Made by a program: the position numbers and the translations under genes. Under the pieces are notes generated by a model. It made no database searches, was not told where the DNA came from, and worked only from the letters and a program-made list of their open reading frames with translations. A DNA stretch of 47,712 nucleotides from Castellaniella sp036379515. GTDB lineage: Bacteria; Pseudomonadota; Gammaproteobacteria; Burkholderiales; Burkholderiaceae_B. Position 1 is the first letter of the stretch; every line of letters starts with the position of its first letter. Positions 36,037 through 45,071 of this stretch are shown piece after piece. The stretch covers positions 1 to 47,712 of the forward strand of contig NZ_DASVGN010000012.1 in the NCBI RefSeq assembly GCF_036379515.1. The letters are read 5' to 3'.

Positions 36037-36999
36037 TCAAGCCACGTCCCGCACGGCGGGCGCGGGCTGCGCAATGGCTTTTGCCACGACGTCGCGCGAG
36101 AGCTCGGGTGCCAGCATCTCGAGCAAGGTGTATACGTAATCGCGCAGAAACACCCCCCGTTTGATCGCCACGCTGGTCACGTGCTTGCCAAACAGGTGCC
36201 CAGCCGGCAGCCCGACCAGGGTCTTGTCACGTCGTGGATCGAAAGCAACCCCGGCGATAATGCCTATCCCCAGTCCCATGTCGGCGTAGGTCTTGACCAC
36301 GTCGGCGTCGATCGCCTCGAGCACGATGTCGGGCGTGATGCCTGCCGCCTGAAACGCGGCATCGATGGCGCGACGCCCTGAAAAAGCGCGATCATAAGTG
36401 ACGATGGGATAGCGGGCCAGGTGCTCCAGGGACAGACTGCGCGCCGCGCTGGAAGTCAGGCTGGTCAGAGGATGATCGGGGGGCACGACCAAGGTGTGTT
36501 CCCAGGTATAGACCGGCAGGGCGACCAAGCCGGAGGTCTCGGCCAAGGTTTCAGTAGCAATGGCCAGATCGGCCTGTTCCTGCAGGACCAGGCGGGCCAG
36601 GTGTTCGGGATTGCCCTCGGCCAAGGATACATGCACCTTGGGAAAGCGGGCCCGAAACGCCGGGATGACGCGCGGCAGAAGATACCGCGCCTGTGTGTGG
36701 GTGCAGCCAATTACCAGCGCGCCTTCGTCACGTTGCGCGAATTCGTCGCTGACTTTTTTAAGGTTGTCGACCTCGCGCATGATGCGGTCTATGACGACGG
36801 ATACGGCCTGTCCTGGCTTGGTGAGGCCTTTCAGGCGCTTGCCGTGGCGTTCAAAGATCTTGATGCCCAGTTCGTCTTCGAACTCGATGATGGCCTTCGA
36901 GACCCCCGGCTGCGAGGTATAGAGCGACCGAGCGGCATCCGTCAGATTGAAATGGTGCCGGATCGTTTCACGAACAAATCGGAATTGCTGCAGGTTCAT
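36037..36999 (-). CDS. cysB: CysB-type LysR transcriptional regulator
   Basis: 320 residues from ATG 36999, AAGGA eight bases upstream. An N-terminal winged helix (about 1-60, NLTDAARSLYTSQPGVSKAI) and a C-terminal effector domain with CTHTQARYLLP near 99-109, the sulfate/acetylserine pocket of CysB/Cbl proteins. CysB activates sulfur assimilation genes with O-acetylserine. Here the neighbours are livKHMGF and mmsA rather than sulfur genes. An AT-rich promoter lies directly upstream, fitting autoregulation, which is known for CysB. Confidence 0.9.
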   Translation of the reverse strand: MNLQQFRFVRETIRHHFNLTDAARSLYTSQPGVSKAIIEFEDELGIKIFERHGKRLKGLTKPGQAVSVVIDRIMREVDNLKKVSDEFAQRDEGALVIGCTHTQARYLLPRVIPAFRARFPKVHVSLAEGNPEHLARLVLQEQADLAIATETLAETSGLVALPVYTWEHTLVVPPDHPLTSLTSSAARSLSLEHLARYPIVTYDRAFSGRRAIDAAFQAAGITPDIVLEAIDADVVKTYADMGLGIGIIAGVAFDPRRDKTLVGLPAGHLFGKHVTSVAIKRGVFLRDYVYTLLEMLAPELSRDVVAKAIAQPAPAVRDVA

Positions 37000-37054
37000 C
37001 GATGGGTCCTTATCGAACCCTGATTATATGGAATATAGATGCTATTTAATATAA

Positions 37055-37083
37055 CTTATAGATATTTATTTAGTTCACGTCAA
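37055..37083 (-). promoter_or_regulatory. Sigma70 promoter of cysB in an AT-rich island
   Basis: On the minus strand -35 TTGACG (37083-37078), a 17-base spacer and -10 TATAAG (37060-37055) form a strong sigma70 promoter about 55 bases before the cysB ATG. It sits in a markedly AT-rich stretch (about 37021-37092) unlike the surrounding GC-rich DNA, a usual setting for LysR/CysB binding. Confidence 0.75.
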
Positions 37084-37144
37084 ACTATATGACACAGTGC
37101 GGCGCAAGGCCGCATCCATCACGAAAAGGCCTCAAAAGGCTGTA

Positions 37145-37180
37145 CAAAAAGGCCACGACCCTTGCGAGCCATGGCCTTTG
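37145..37180 (-). terminator. Rho-independent terminator of mmsA
   Basis: On the minus strand AAAGGCCA (37179-37172) pairs with TGGCCTTT (37155-37148) across a 16-base loop, and the 3' arm runs into TTTTTG. It lies about 26 bases after the mmsA stop at 37206. Confidence 0.75.
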
Positions 37181-37205
37181 CAGCTTGCGTGGAAGAACGA
37201 ACGCG

Positions 37206-38699
37206 TCACTTCATGGCAATGGTGGTGTTGACTTCGCGATGATGCGCCGACCAACGCGCCGTAACGGTCTTGGTCTGCGTCCAGAAGTACACCGCCTGCC
37301 TGCCGTTCGGCCCCAGGTCGCCGAGCTTGGACGCACGTGACCCCGTGAAGCTGAACCACGCCACCGGCACCGGAATGGGGATATTGATACCCACCTGCCC
37401 GACACCGATATTGTTCTGAAAGTAGCGCGCCGCGCTGCCATCTTGCGTGAAGATGGACGTGCCGTTGCCATTGGGATTGCCATTGATGAAATCGACGGCT
37501 TCTTCCAGCGTATCGACCAGCACGACCGACAGCACCGGCCCGAAGATTTCTTCGTGGTAGATCGTCATGTCGCCCTTGACCTTGCTGAAGATGGTCGGCC
37601 CCACAAAGTTGCCCTTTTCGTACCCGGCCACGCTGATGCCGCGGCCATCGAGCACCAGATCAGCGCCTTCGTCCACTCCCTTTTGGATGAGGCCCACCAC
37701 GCGCTCTTTGGCGCGCTGCGACACCAGCGGGCCCAAATCGGCCTTACGGTCAGTGCCGACGTTGACCTTGAGCTTCTTGGCCCGTTCGACGAAGTCAGGC
37801 AACCATTTCTGTGCTTCGCCCACGAGCACCAGAACCGAGATGGCCATGCAGCGCTCGCCCGCCGCTCCAAACGCCGCTCCGAGCATGGAATTGAGTGCCG
37901 CCTCGCGATCGGCGTCCGGCATGATCACGCTGTGGTTCTTGGCGCCCATCATGGCCTGGCAACGCTTGCCGGCCGCCGAGGCGCGCTCATAGATATGCGC
38001 GCCCACTCGAGAAGACCCGATGAAGGACACGGCCTTGACGTCGGCGTGATCGCATAACGCATTGGCAGTCTCAGGCCCGCCGTGCACGACGTTCAGCACC
38101 CCGGGGGGCAGGCCGGCTTCGAGCGCCAGCTGAGCCAGCATCAGCGCGGCAGTAGGGTCTTGTTCGGAAGGCTTGAGCACAAAAGTGTTGCCCACCGTCA
38201 CGGCGACCGGGAACATCCAGCAGGGCAGCATCACCGGAAAATTGAAGGCCGTGATGCCGGCGCACACGCCCAGCGGTTGAATGATGGAATACACGTCGAT
38301 GCCGGTAGCCGCGTTCTCGGCGTACTCGCCCAACTGCAAGGTGTTCACCGAGATGGCGTGTTCCACGGCCTCGATGCCGCGTCCGACTTCACCCTCGGCA
38401 TCCGGGACGGTCTTGCCATGCTCGTGCGACATGACCTCGGCAATTTTGGTGGCGTTCTCGCGCAGCAGCCGCGCCAGGTTGATCATCACCTGCTGGCGCT
38501 TGGCCTGGCTGACATTGCGCCAGGTCTTGAAGGCCTCGGCCGAATTGGCCACGGCTTCGTTGAGTTCGTCGGGCGTGGCAAACGGCACGCGCCCGATGAC
38601 TTCCTGCGTGGCCGGGTTGATGACGTCGCGCCACTCTTTGGTCTTGGATTGGACCAGCTTGCCACCTATCAGCAGCGGAACGCGCGGTATTTCACTCAT
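37206..38699 (-). CDS. mmsA: Methylmalonate-semialdehyde dehydrogenase (CoA-acylating)
   Basis: 497 residues from ATG 38699 with AGGAG upstream. Aldehyde dehydrogenase fold: the conserved asparagine in FNFPVMLPCWMFP, and the catalytic cysteine in GERCMAISV, the MmsA form of the motif. It oxidises methylmalonate semialdehyde to propionyl-CoA with NAD and CoA in valine (and thymine, inositol) breakdown. An intrinsic terminator follows. No mmsB (3-hydroxyisobutyrate dehydrogenase) is adjacent. The nearby LIV transporter and acyl-CoA genes fit use of valine as a carbon source. Confidence 0.93.
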   Translation of the reverse strand: MSEIPRVPLLIGGKLVQSKTKEWRDVINPATQEVIGRVPFATPDELNEAVANSAEAFKTWRNVSQAKRQQVMINLARLLRENATKIAEVMSHEHGKTVPDAEGEVGRGIEAVEHAISVNTLQLGEYAENAATGIDVYSIIQPLGVCAGITAFNFPVMLPCWMFPVAVTVGNTFVLKPSEQDPTAALMLAQLALEAGLPPGVLNVVHGGPETANALCDHADVKAVSFIGSSRVGAHIYERASAAGKRCQAMMGAKNHSVIMPDADREAALNSMLGAAFGAAGERCMAISVLVLVGEAQKWLPDFVERAKKLKVNVGTDRKADLGPLVSQRAKERVVGLIQKGVDEGADLVLDGRGISVAGYEKGNFVGPTIFSKVKGDMTIYHEEIFGPVLSVVLVDTLEEAVDFINGNPNGNGTSIFTQDGSAARYFQNNIGVGQVGINIPIPVPVAWFSFTGSRASKLGDLGPNGRQAVYFWTQTKTVTARWSAHHREVNTTIAMK

Positions 38700-38857
38700 T
38701 CAAGTCTCCTGTTCATCCATGGGAAGTATTGTTTTTGGGTGTAAAAGCCACGACGAGCACAGAAGTCGCGGCACATGCCTCAGTGTAGTCTCAACACTGA
38801 AAAAAATTTGTCACCCACCGGACGATCACGCAGAGCAGCGCGCGACAACGCGCCCAC

Positions 38858-39973
38858 TCAGGCAGGCCTGGCTTTTCGACGACGGGGGCGAGCCACCCGG
38901 GTACGGCGCCACAGCATGAAGAGCCCCACCCCCAGGAAGGCCGCATGAACCAGCCAGACGCCCAGGCCGAACGACAGCGAGCCGTTCAGAATCCAGCCGC
39001 GAGACAGGTTGATGAGGTTCATGTAGAGCAGCGCAATCAGCCCCGCCACCAGCAAATCGCCAGACCTCCCCAGACGGGGATTGACCGCACCCAACGGCAA
39101 GGCGATGAACGCAAGATTCAGAACAGCCAAGGGAAAGGCGATCCGCCACATCAGCTGCGACATGGATTCGCGGTCGCCACTGCGCAGCAGCTCGACTGTA
39201 GGCCGAGCCTTCACCTCTTGCAGGGCCTCTCGACGCGAGGCCTCGATCGCACTGGGACTGGTGCGGCTCTCAATGCGGATCCCGTAACGATCGAAATCCA
39301 GCAGGCGGACCTCGGGAGTGCCGGGCTTCAGATCGTAGCGGTGCCCCGGCCCCAGCACAACGAAGCGATCACCATTGGCTTCTGTCTCAATCGAGGCACT
39401 GTCGGCCGTAATGACACTCAGCCAATCGGGCTCGATGACGCGTGCAATCACCTGCCCCAGTTCATCGCCCTTGCGCTTGGGTGCTTCGGCGAAGAAGACG
39501 CGCTTCCCATCATCTGTTTCGATGAATTGGCCGGTAGTGATACGGGAAAGATCCGAGCGCTGCTCAAACCGTTGACGGTACTCGGCAATCTGCCCGTATG
39601 ACCACGGCGAGGCAAACAACGTCAACACAGCCACGACGGCGGCGACCGGCAGGGCAAATTGCATCACAGGCCGTAGCCACTGATACAAGGACAGCCCGCT
39701 GGCGAACCAGACCGACATCTCGGACTCGCGGTAGCTGCGGGTCACCGTCGTGAGCACCGCAATGAACAGCGAGACGGCCAGGATGACAGGCAAGGCCGTA
39801 ATACTCGAGAACACGGCCAGCCCCAACACCACGTTGGCCCCGATGTCGCCCGTCGCAGCCTGCCCCAGCAGCCGCACGATGAGTACGCTCAGCCACACGA
39901 CCAGCAAGGTCGAGAACACAATGCCCGCGTGGCTTGTAATCTCAGAAACGACGGCGCGCTTGAACAGGGACAT
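38858..39973 (-). CDS. lptF: LPS export permease LptF
   Basis: 371 residues from ATG 39973. Three hydrophobic segments near the N-terminus (about 13-35, 48-75, 95-120), a periplasmic beta-jellyroll region (about 125-265), and three more near the C-terminus. This is the LptF/LptG permease layout, and the divergent place next to pepA is the classic one for LptF. It works with LptG and LptB2 to extract LPS from the inner membrane. lptG, usually next, is not here: mmsA follows after 158 bases. Confidence 0.92.
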   Translation of the reverse strand: MSLFKRAVVSEITSHAGIVFSTLLVVWLSVLIVRLLGQAATGDIGANVVLGLAVFSSITALPVILAVSLFIAVLTTVTRSYRESEMSVWFASGLSLYQWLRPVMQFALPVAAVVAVLTLFASPWSYGQIAEYRQRFEQRSDLSRITTGQFIETDDGKRVFFAEAPKRKGDELGQVIARVIEPDWLSVITADSASIETEANGDRFVVLGPGHRYDLKPGTPEVRLLDFDRYGIRIESRTSPSAIEASRREALQEVKARPTVELLRSGDRESMSQLMWRIAFPLAVLNLAFIALPLGAVNPRLGRSGDLLVAGLIALLYMNLINLSRGWILNGSLSFGLGVWLVHAAFLGVGLFMLWRRTRVARPRRRKARPA

Positions 39974-40035
39974 GGAAAATGCGGAATAATGGACCGTTCA
40001 TCTCGATGAGCTCACCGCAGACGAAAGGAAAACCC

Positions 40036-41532
40036 ATGAAATTTAGCACAACGACCGCTTCTTCTTTGGCTGCGCTCAAGACGCAGGTACTGGCGGCGGG
40101 CGTCTTCAGCGACGGGACGCTGAGCGCCGCAGCCGAAGCCCTGGACGCGGCCTGCGGCGGCACACTGCGCCGCATCGCCAAGGCGGATTTCGATGGGGCC
40201 GTCGGCCAAAGTCTCACGCTGCACAAGCCTGAAGGCATCACGGCCGACAAAGTGATTTTACTCGGCCTTGGGCGACCCGACGCTTACCAGGCCAGCACGC
40301 TGGTCCGAGCGCACCAGGCGCTGGCCAAGGTCTGTCTGTCCACGAATGCACAATCGGCGATCAGCACGCTGTGCGCCTTGCCCTGCCCTGATGCGGACGC
40401 GACACAGCGCGCCCGACTCATCGCCCGCACGGCCATGACCGAGAGCTACCAATACGACCACACGCTGAGCACGCGCAAACCGTCACGGACATGGAACACG
40501 CTCACGCTGCACGTGCCCCGCGCCCAGGCGGCAAACACCCGCACCGGGCTGGACCAGGGAGCGGCGATTGGCAAAGGCACGAATTTTGCACGCCTGCTGG
40601 GCGATCTGCCGGCCAACGTATGCACCCCCACCTATCTGGGTCAGGCGGCCAAGGCGCTGGCGCGCGAGTTCAAAACACTGAAGGCTGAAGTCCTCGACCA
40701 GAAAAAGATCGAGGCGCTGAAAATGGGGTCCTTTCTATCGGTCGCCAAGGGTTCGGCGGAGCCCCCCGCGTTCATCGTGCTGCGGTACACCCCCGACGCA
40801 GCAGCCGCGCGCAAGACAAAACCCATCGTGCTGGTGGGCAAGGGGGTCACCTTTGACGCGGGCGGGATCTCCATCAAGCCAGCCGCCGCCATGGACGAAA
40901 TGAAATACGACATGTGCGGAGCTGCCAGTGTGCTGGGCACGTTGCGAGCCGTGGCCGAACTGAACCTTCCCCGGGAAGTCATCGGCATCATCCCCAGTTG
41001 CGAGAATCTGCCCAGCGGAACCGCCAACAAGCCGGGGGACGTCGTCACCAGCCTTTCGGGCAAGACCATCGAAATTCTGAACACGGACGCCGAAGGCCGC
41101 CTCATTCTGTGCGACGCCCTGACCTACGCGGAACGCTTCAAGCCAGCTGTGGTGATCGACATGGCGACGCTCACGGGCGCCTGCGTGGTCGCGCTGGGCC
41201 ACGTCAATAGCGGTCTGTTCACCCAGGACGACACCCTCGCTGCCGAGCTGCTGGCCGCCGGACGCGAAGCGCTGGACCCTGCCTGGCGCCTACCCCTGGA
41301 AGACGACTATCAAGAGCTGCTGAAATCCAATTTTGCCGATACGGCCAATATCGGTGGTCGTCCGGCAGGCGCCATCACGGCGGCCTGCTTTCTGTCACGC
41401 TTCACGCCCCTCTACCGCTGGGCTCACCTCGACATCGCGGGCACCGCCTGGCGATCCGGGAGCCAAAAAGGTGCCACAGGACGCCCGGTGCCCTTGCTGA
41501 TGCAATACCTGCTCGAACATCTCCCCGCATGA
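40036..41532 (+). CDS. pepA: Leucyl aminopeptidase (M17, cytosol aminopeptidase)
   Basis: 498 residues from ATG 40036 with AAAGGAAAA eight bases upstream; the longer frame is not used. The M17 signature NTDAEGRL and metal-site segments GKGVTFDAGG and KYDMCGAA are intact. It removes N-terminal leucine and other residues; in E. coli it also binds DNA in Xer recombination. It overlaps holC by four bases and is divergent from lptF. Confidence 0.96.
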   Translation: MKFSTTTASSLAALKTQVLAAGVFSDGTLSAAAEALDAACGGTLRRIAKADFDGAVGQSLTLHKPEGITADKVILLGLGRPDAYQASTLVRAHQALAKVCLSTNAQSAISTLCALPCPDADATQRARLIARTAMTESYQYDHTLSTRKPSRTWNTLTLHVPRAQAANTRTGLDQGAAIGKGTNFARLLGDLPANVCTPTYLGQAAKALAREFKTLKAEVLDQKKIEALKMGSFLSVAKGSAEPPAFIVLRYTPDAAAARKTKPIVLVGKGVTFDAGGISIKPAAAMDEMKYDMCGAASVLGTLRAVAELNLPREVIGIIPSCENLPSGTANKPGDVVTSLSGKTIEILNTDAEGRLILCDALTYAERFKPAVVIDMATLTGACVVALGHVNSGLFTQDDTLAAELLAAGREALDPAWRLPLEDDYQELLKSNFADTANIGGRPAGAITAACFLSRFTPLYRWAHLDIAGTAWRSGSQKGATGRPVPLLMQYLLEHLPA

Positions 41533-41963
41533 GCCGCATCGATTTTGCCTACGGTGCCACGCACCGCCTGCGCATGGCCTGCCGCACGACAGCCCGCCAT
41601 ATCGAGGCAGGGCATGGGCTGATGGTGTACTGCACGGATGCTCGTCGCTTGCGGCGCTTCGATACGCTGCTCTGGGAATTCGATCCTGCAAGCTTCATCC
41701 CGCACGTGCCGTCCACCGATCCGCTCGCCCCGCTGGCTCCGGTTCTTCTGGTCGACGAGGCCTCTGCGCTGCACGACGTAGACGCCAGCGCCTGGCTGCT
41801 CAACCTGGACCTGGCCTGCCCACCGGGGGTAGAACGATTCGCCCGCGTGCTCGAAATCGTCTCAGGCCACGAGGCCGATGTCCAGGCTGCCCGCGCTCGC
41901 TGGATGGCCTACCAGCAGGCCGGTCACGACGTGCACGGGCACAGGCTGAGCACGCAGGAATGA
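41529..41963 (+). CDS. holC: DNA polymerase III chi subunit
   Basis: 144 residues, ATG overlapping the pepA stop (ATGA). The chi-family pattern is seen: ACRTTARHIEAGHGLMVYCTDARRLRRFD-type N-terminus with LLWEFDPASFIPH near 47-59 and a later VLLVDE segment. Chi links the clamp loader to SSB. pepA-holC is a standard proteobacterial pair. The family is short and weakly conserved, but position and pattern agree. Confidence 0.88.
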   Translation: MSRIDFAYGATHRLRMACRTTARHIEAGHGLMVYCTDARRLRRFDTLLWEFDPASFIPHVPSTDPLAPLAPVLLVDEASALHDVDASAWLLNLDLACPPGVERFARVLEIVSGHEADVQAARARWMAYQQAGHDVHGHRLSTQE

Positions 41964-42060
41964 GTGCACGTATCCAGCCTGCTTCTGGAACCTCTGCCCG
42001 CTACGACGGTCAAAACTGACAGCGGCATGAATGCGTCATACCACTTCACCCCTTCATGGA

Positions 42061-42090
42061 CACCATCATTCAGCTTACTGTAAGATGGTG
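42061..42090. repeat. Inverted repeat between holC and the BI-1 gene
   Basis: CACCAT (42061-42066) pairs with ATGGTG (42085-42090), and an inner CTTAC-T-GTAAG dyad lies at 42074-42084. It is about 98 bases after the holC stop and 50 before the next ATG. It could be an operator or an RNA hairpin; there is no T-tail. Confidence 0.4.
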
Positions 42091-42139
42091 ACGTGTTAGG
42101 ATTGACTCTTGCCAGGACATACCAAGACAGGAAATCACA

Positions 42140-42844
42140 ATGTCTGATCTTCGTCACACTCTTCCTCAAGACGGTGCCTATGAGGCCTCGTCCATCGTGG
42201 CGCGCAACCGTGTGCTGCGCAACACCTATTGGCTGCTCACGCTGTCGCTGATCCCCACCGTGCTGGGCGCGGCAGTCGGCATGCACTTTGGTGCGGGCCA
42301 GGCCATGGCCACCAACCCTGGCACCAGCACAGTGGTGTTCCTGCTGGGGGCTTTCGGCCTGATGTTCCTGGTCGAACGCAATAAGAACAACTCCATGGGA
42401 GTCGTGCTGCTGCTGGGCTTCACGTTCTTCATGGGCCTGATGCTGTCGCGCCTGCTGGGCATGGTCATGGGCCTGTCCAACGGCTCGCAGCTCATCATGC
42501 TGGCCTTTGGCGGCACGGCGGCGGTTTTCGGTGTCATGGCCTCCGTCGCCACGACCAGCAAGCGTGACTTCACCCACCTGCAGAAATTCCTCTTCATCGG
42601 GGTGGTTCTGCTGGTAGTGGCCATGCTGGCCAACATGTTCCTGCAAATTCCGGCCCTGATGCTCACGCTGTCGGTGCTGGCCATCGGAATCTTCTCGGTC
42701 TTCTTGCTGGTCGACCTGCAGCGCGTCGTGCAAGGAGGTGAAACCAACTACATCACGGCCACGCTCGCGGTGTATCTTGACCTCTACAACATCTTCACCA
42801 ACCTGCTGATGTTGCTGGGCATCTTTGGCGGCAACCGCGACTGA
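42140..42844 (+). CDS. Bax inhibitor-1 family membrane protein (YccA-like)
   Basis: 234 residues from ATG 42140 with AGGAAA seven bases upstream. Seven hydrophobic segments with short loops, the BI-1/YccA layout, including LVDLQRVVQGGETNYITA near 190-207 with the conserved acidic positions of the last helices. In E. coli YccA modulates the FtsH protease; other members leak calcium or protons. It is a single gene, convergent with recO (7 bases between stops). Confidence 0.9.
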   Translation: MSDLRHTLPQDGAYEASSIVARNRVLRNTYWLLTLSLIPTVLGAAVGMHFGAGQAMATNPGTSTVVFLLGAFGLMFLVERNKNNSMGVVLLLGFTFFMGLMLSRLLGMVMGLSNGSQLIMLAFGGTAAVFGVMASVATTSKRDFTHLQKFLFIGVVLLVVAMLANMFLQIPALMLTLSVLAIGIFSVFLLVDLQRVVQGGETNYITATLAVYLDLYNIFTNLLMLLGIFGGNRD

Positions 42845-42851
42845 CTACCGC

Positions 42852-43442
42852 TCAATATTTCTGCAAGTCCATCAAGACCTGGCGTGTCCGTAGCGGCACG
42901 TCCAGCAGCTGATCCAGGCGCTCTCGTAGCGCCTGGCGCACTTCTGGCTCAGACGCCGAATCTTCAAAGTCGGGCATGGCAGCCTCGACGCCATAGCCCA
43001 CCTGTTCGAGCAACTGCCATTCGAACCGACGCAACACGGCGGCCTGCGGGCCGTTCCTGGGCCCTGCCAGCACGTCCAACGAAACTTCGTAGGCGTCGAA
43101 CACACCAGGATGCGAATCCTCTTGTGCCAGCAGTCGCAAGATCAGCTCGTTCATGTACCACGCGGACATCAACGCACGCCCCCGCAGCAAACGCACAGGG
43201 CCGGCCTCGGCCCGCGTCAGGGTATGCACCTCGGCATCGCCCGTCCAGGACAGCCACAGCGGCTGAAACCCCACCAGAACAGGACGCAGCGCCGAGTAAG
43301 GACGCTTGGCGCCCTTGGCCACCAGGGCGACTCGGCCATGATCGCGCGTGAACGCCTGGACAATCAGGGATGTTTCTCGCCAGGGGCTGGTATGCAATAC
43401 ATAGCCTCTGGCCTCTTGTACACGCTGGCTGCGCTTACTCAT
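42852..43442 (-). CDS. recO: DNA repair protein RecO, unusually short
   Basis: 196 residues. The OB-fold N-terminus (VLHTSPWRETSLIVQAFTRDHGRVALVAKGAKRP) and the helical middle are clear, and the ending LRTRQVLMDLQKY is typical. Most RecO proteins I recall have about 230-250 residues; the part between LEQVGYG and the final helix is shorter here and lacks the usual insertion. RecO loads RecA with RecR and RecF. It starts inside the era 3' end (8-base overlap), last in lepA-lepB-rnc-era-recO. An in-frame deletion, or a natural short form, could explain the length. Confidence 0.88.
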   Translation of the reverse strand: MSKRSQRVQEARGYVLHTSPWRETSLIVQAFTRDHGRVALVAKGAKRPYSALRPVLVGFQPLWLSWTGDAEVHTLTRAEAGPVRLLRGRALMSAWYMNELILRLLAQEDSHPGVFDAYEVSLDVLAGPRNGPQAAVLRRFEWQLLEQVGYGVEAAMPDFEDSASEPEVRQALRERLDQLLDVPLRTRQVLMDLQKY

Positions 43443-44319
43443 AGCCCAGATCGCGCAGCGCTGCTTCGCGATCCGACCACCCCTTGCGCACCTTGATGTA
43501 GACGTCCAGATGCACAGGTTTATCGAGCAGCTTGATCATGTCCTGGCGCGCCTCGGTGGCGATACGCTTCATGTGTTGCCCACCCGCGCCCAATAGAATC
43601 GGCCGATGGCTTTCACGTTCGACGATCACGCACGCAGCGACCCGGACACCGGCCTCGGTTTCTTCCCATTGCTCGATCACCACCGTGCAAGCATAGGGCA
43701 GCTCGTCGCCTACCAGGCGGAAGATCTTCTCCCGGACCAGTTCGGCCGCCAGGAAGCGCACAGGCCGGTCCGTCAGGGTATCTTCCTCGAACAGGTGCTC
43801 GGCCTCGGGCAAATGCAGGGCAATCTCGTCGACCAGCACGTCGAGCTGGGTATCACGCTGAGCGCTGACGGGGACCACGGCCGCATACGAGAACTCGTGG
43901 GTGAGCCGCGTCACGTACGCGAACAGCTCGTTCTTGTTCTTGAGCGCATCAATCTTGTTGACTGCGAGAACCACCGGTCGCTGGGTCGGTAGCAGTGGCA
44001 GCACGGCGGCATCGCCTGCCGACCATTTGCCTGCTTCGACCACGTGAACCACCACGTCGACCTCGGCCAGCGCCTGAGTGACGACACGGTTCATCATGCG
44101 ATTCATGGCGCCGCCATGCCGCGTCTGAAAGCCCGGGGTATCCACGAAAATGAACTGGTCATGGCCCCGTGTGAGGACCCCATGGATGCGATGGCGCGTG
44201 GTTTGCGCCTTGCGCGACACGATAGACAGCTTGGCTCCGACCAATGCGTTGCTCAGGGTGGACTTGCCGACGTTGGGACGCCCCACCAATGCCACGAAAC
44301 CGCAGCGAGTGACTGTCAT
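43435..44319 (-). CDS. era: GTPase Era
   Basis: 294 residues from ATG 44319, overlapping the rnc stop by four bases. G1 loop GRPNVGKS at 13-20, DTPG (G3) near 59-62, NKID (G4) near 121-124, and a C-terminal KH domain with GAGGQHMKRIA. Era binds 16S rRNA and assists small-subunit assembly. rnc-era-recO is a conserved unit. Confidence 0.97.
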   Translation of the reverse strand: MTVTRCGFVALVGRPNVGKSTLSNALVGAKLSIVSRKAQTTRHRIHGVLTRGHDQFIFVDTPGFQTRHGGAMNRMMNRVVTQALAEVDVVVHVVEAGKWSAGDAAVLPLLPTQRPVVLAVNKIDALKNKNELFAYVTRLTHEFSYAAVVPVSAQRDTQLDVLVDEIALHLPEAEHLFEEDTLTDRPVRFLAAELVREKIFRLVGDELPYACTVVIEQWEETEAGVRVAACVIVERESHRPILLGAGGQHMKRIATEARQDMIKLLDKPVHLDVYIKVRKGWSDREAALRDLGYE

Positions 44320-45071
44320 TTTTTCTCCTGGGGCACAGCCACCGGCAGGCTGAGTTGCGCGGGTCGATGGTGCCGTCGACCCTGATGGCGCGTCGGCCCC
44401 AACGCCTCGATGACGGCAATGGCCTGCGCTGCGGCCGTCTGCTCGGCAGCTCGCCGGCTGCTGCCCGAGGCCTGCTCGCGGATCTGCAACGGGGCGACCT
44501 CACAGACCACGTCGAAGGTCTGATTATGGGCGGCCCCCCGGGTAGCCAGGACGGCATACTGCGGCAAGGCGAGACCACGACCTTGCACCAGCTCTTGCAG
44601 AAGTGTCTTGGCATCCTTGCCAAAGGTGCGAACGTCAATATGCGCGAGGATGGGCTGATACAGCCGCTCGATGGTTGCGCTGACTTCAGAAAAGCCGCCA
44701 TCCAGATACAAGGCCCCCAGAATGGCTTCTACCGCATCCGCCAGAATGGAGGGACGACGAAAACCACCGCTTTTCAGTTCGCCTTCGCCCAAACGCAACA
44801 GCTCTGAGAGCGCAAGAGTCTTGGCGATGTCCGCCAATGCAGCCTGTTTGACCAGATTGGAGCGCACCCGGGACAGATCGCCCTCGTCCATTTCGTCGTG
44901 CGCGCGAAACAGCAACGCCGACACGACAAAGTTCAGGACGGAATCCCCTAGGAATTCCAGGCGCTCGTTGTGCGGCATGCCATGGCTGCGGTGCGTCAGA
45001 GCCTGCTCGAGCAGACCCATATTCTGGAACCGATAGCCCAGTTTGTCCTGTAGAGAATCCAGCCCCGCCAT
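44316..45071 (-). CDS. rnc: Ribonuclease III
   Basis: 251 residues from ATG 45071, which overlaps the lepB stop by one base (TAATG); a longer open frame lies inside lepB and is not used. The catalytic signature NERLEFLGDSVL is at about 35-46 (E36, E39, D43) with the later ADAVEAI residues, followed by a double-stranded RNA-binding domain from about residue 155. It processes rRNA precursors and other double-stranded RNA. Confidence 0.97.
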   Translation of the reverse strand: MAGLDSLQDKLGYRFQNMGLLEQALTHRSHGMPHNERLEFLGDSVLNFVVSALLFRAHDEMDEGDLSRVRSNLVKQAALADIAKTLALSELLRLGEGELKSGGFRRPSILADAVEAILGALYLDGGFSEVSATIERLYQPILAHIDVRTFGKDAKTLLQELVQGRGLALPQYAVLATRGAAHNQTFDVVCEVAPLQIREQASGSSRRAAEQTAAAQAIAVIEALGPTRHQGRRHHRPAQLSLPVAVPQEKK

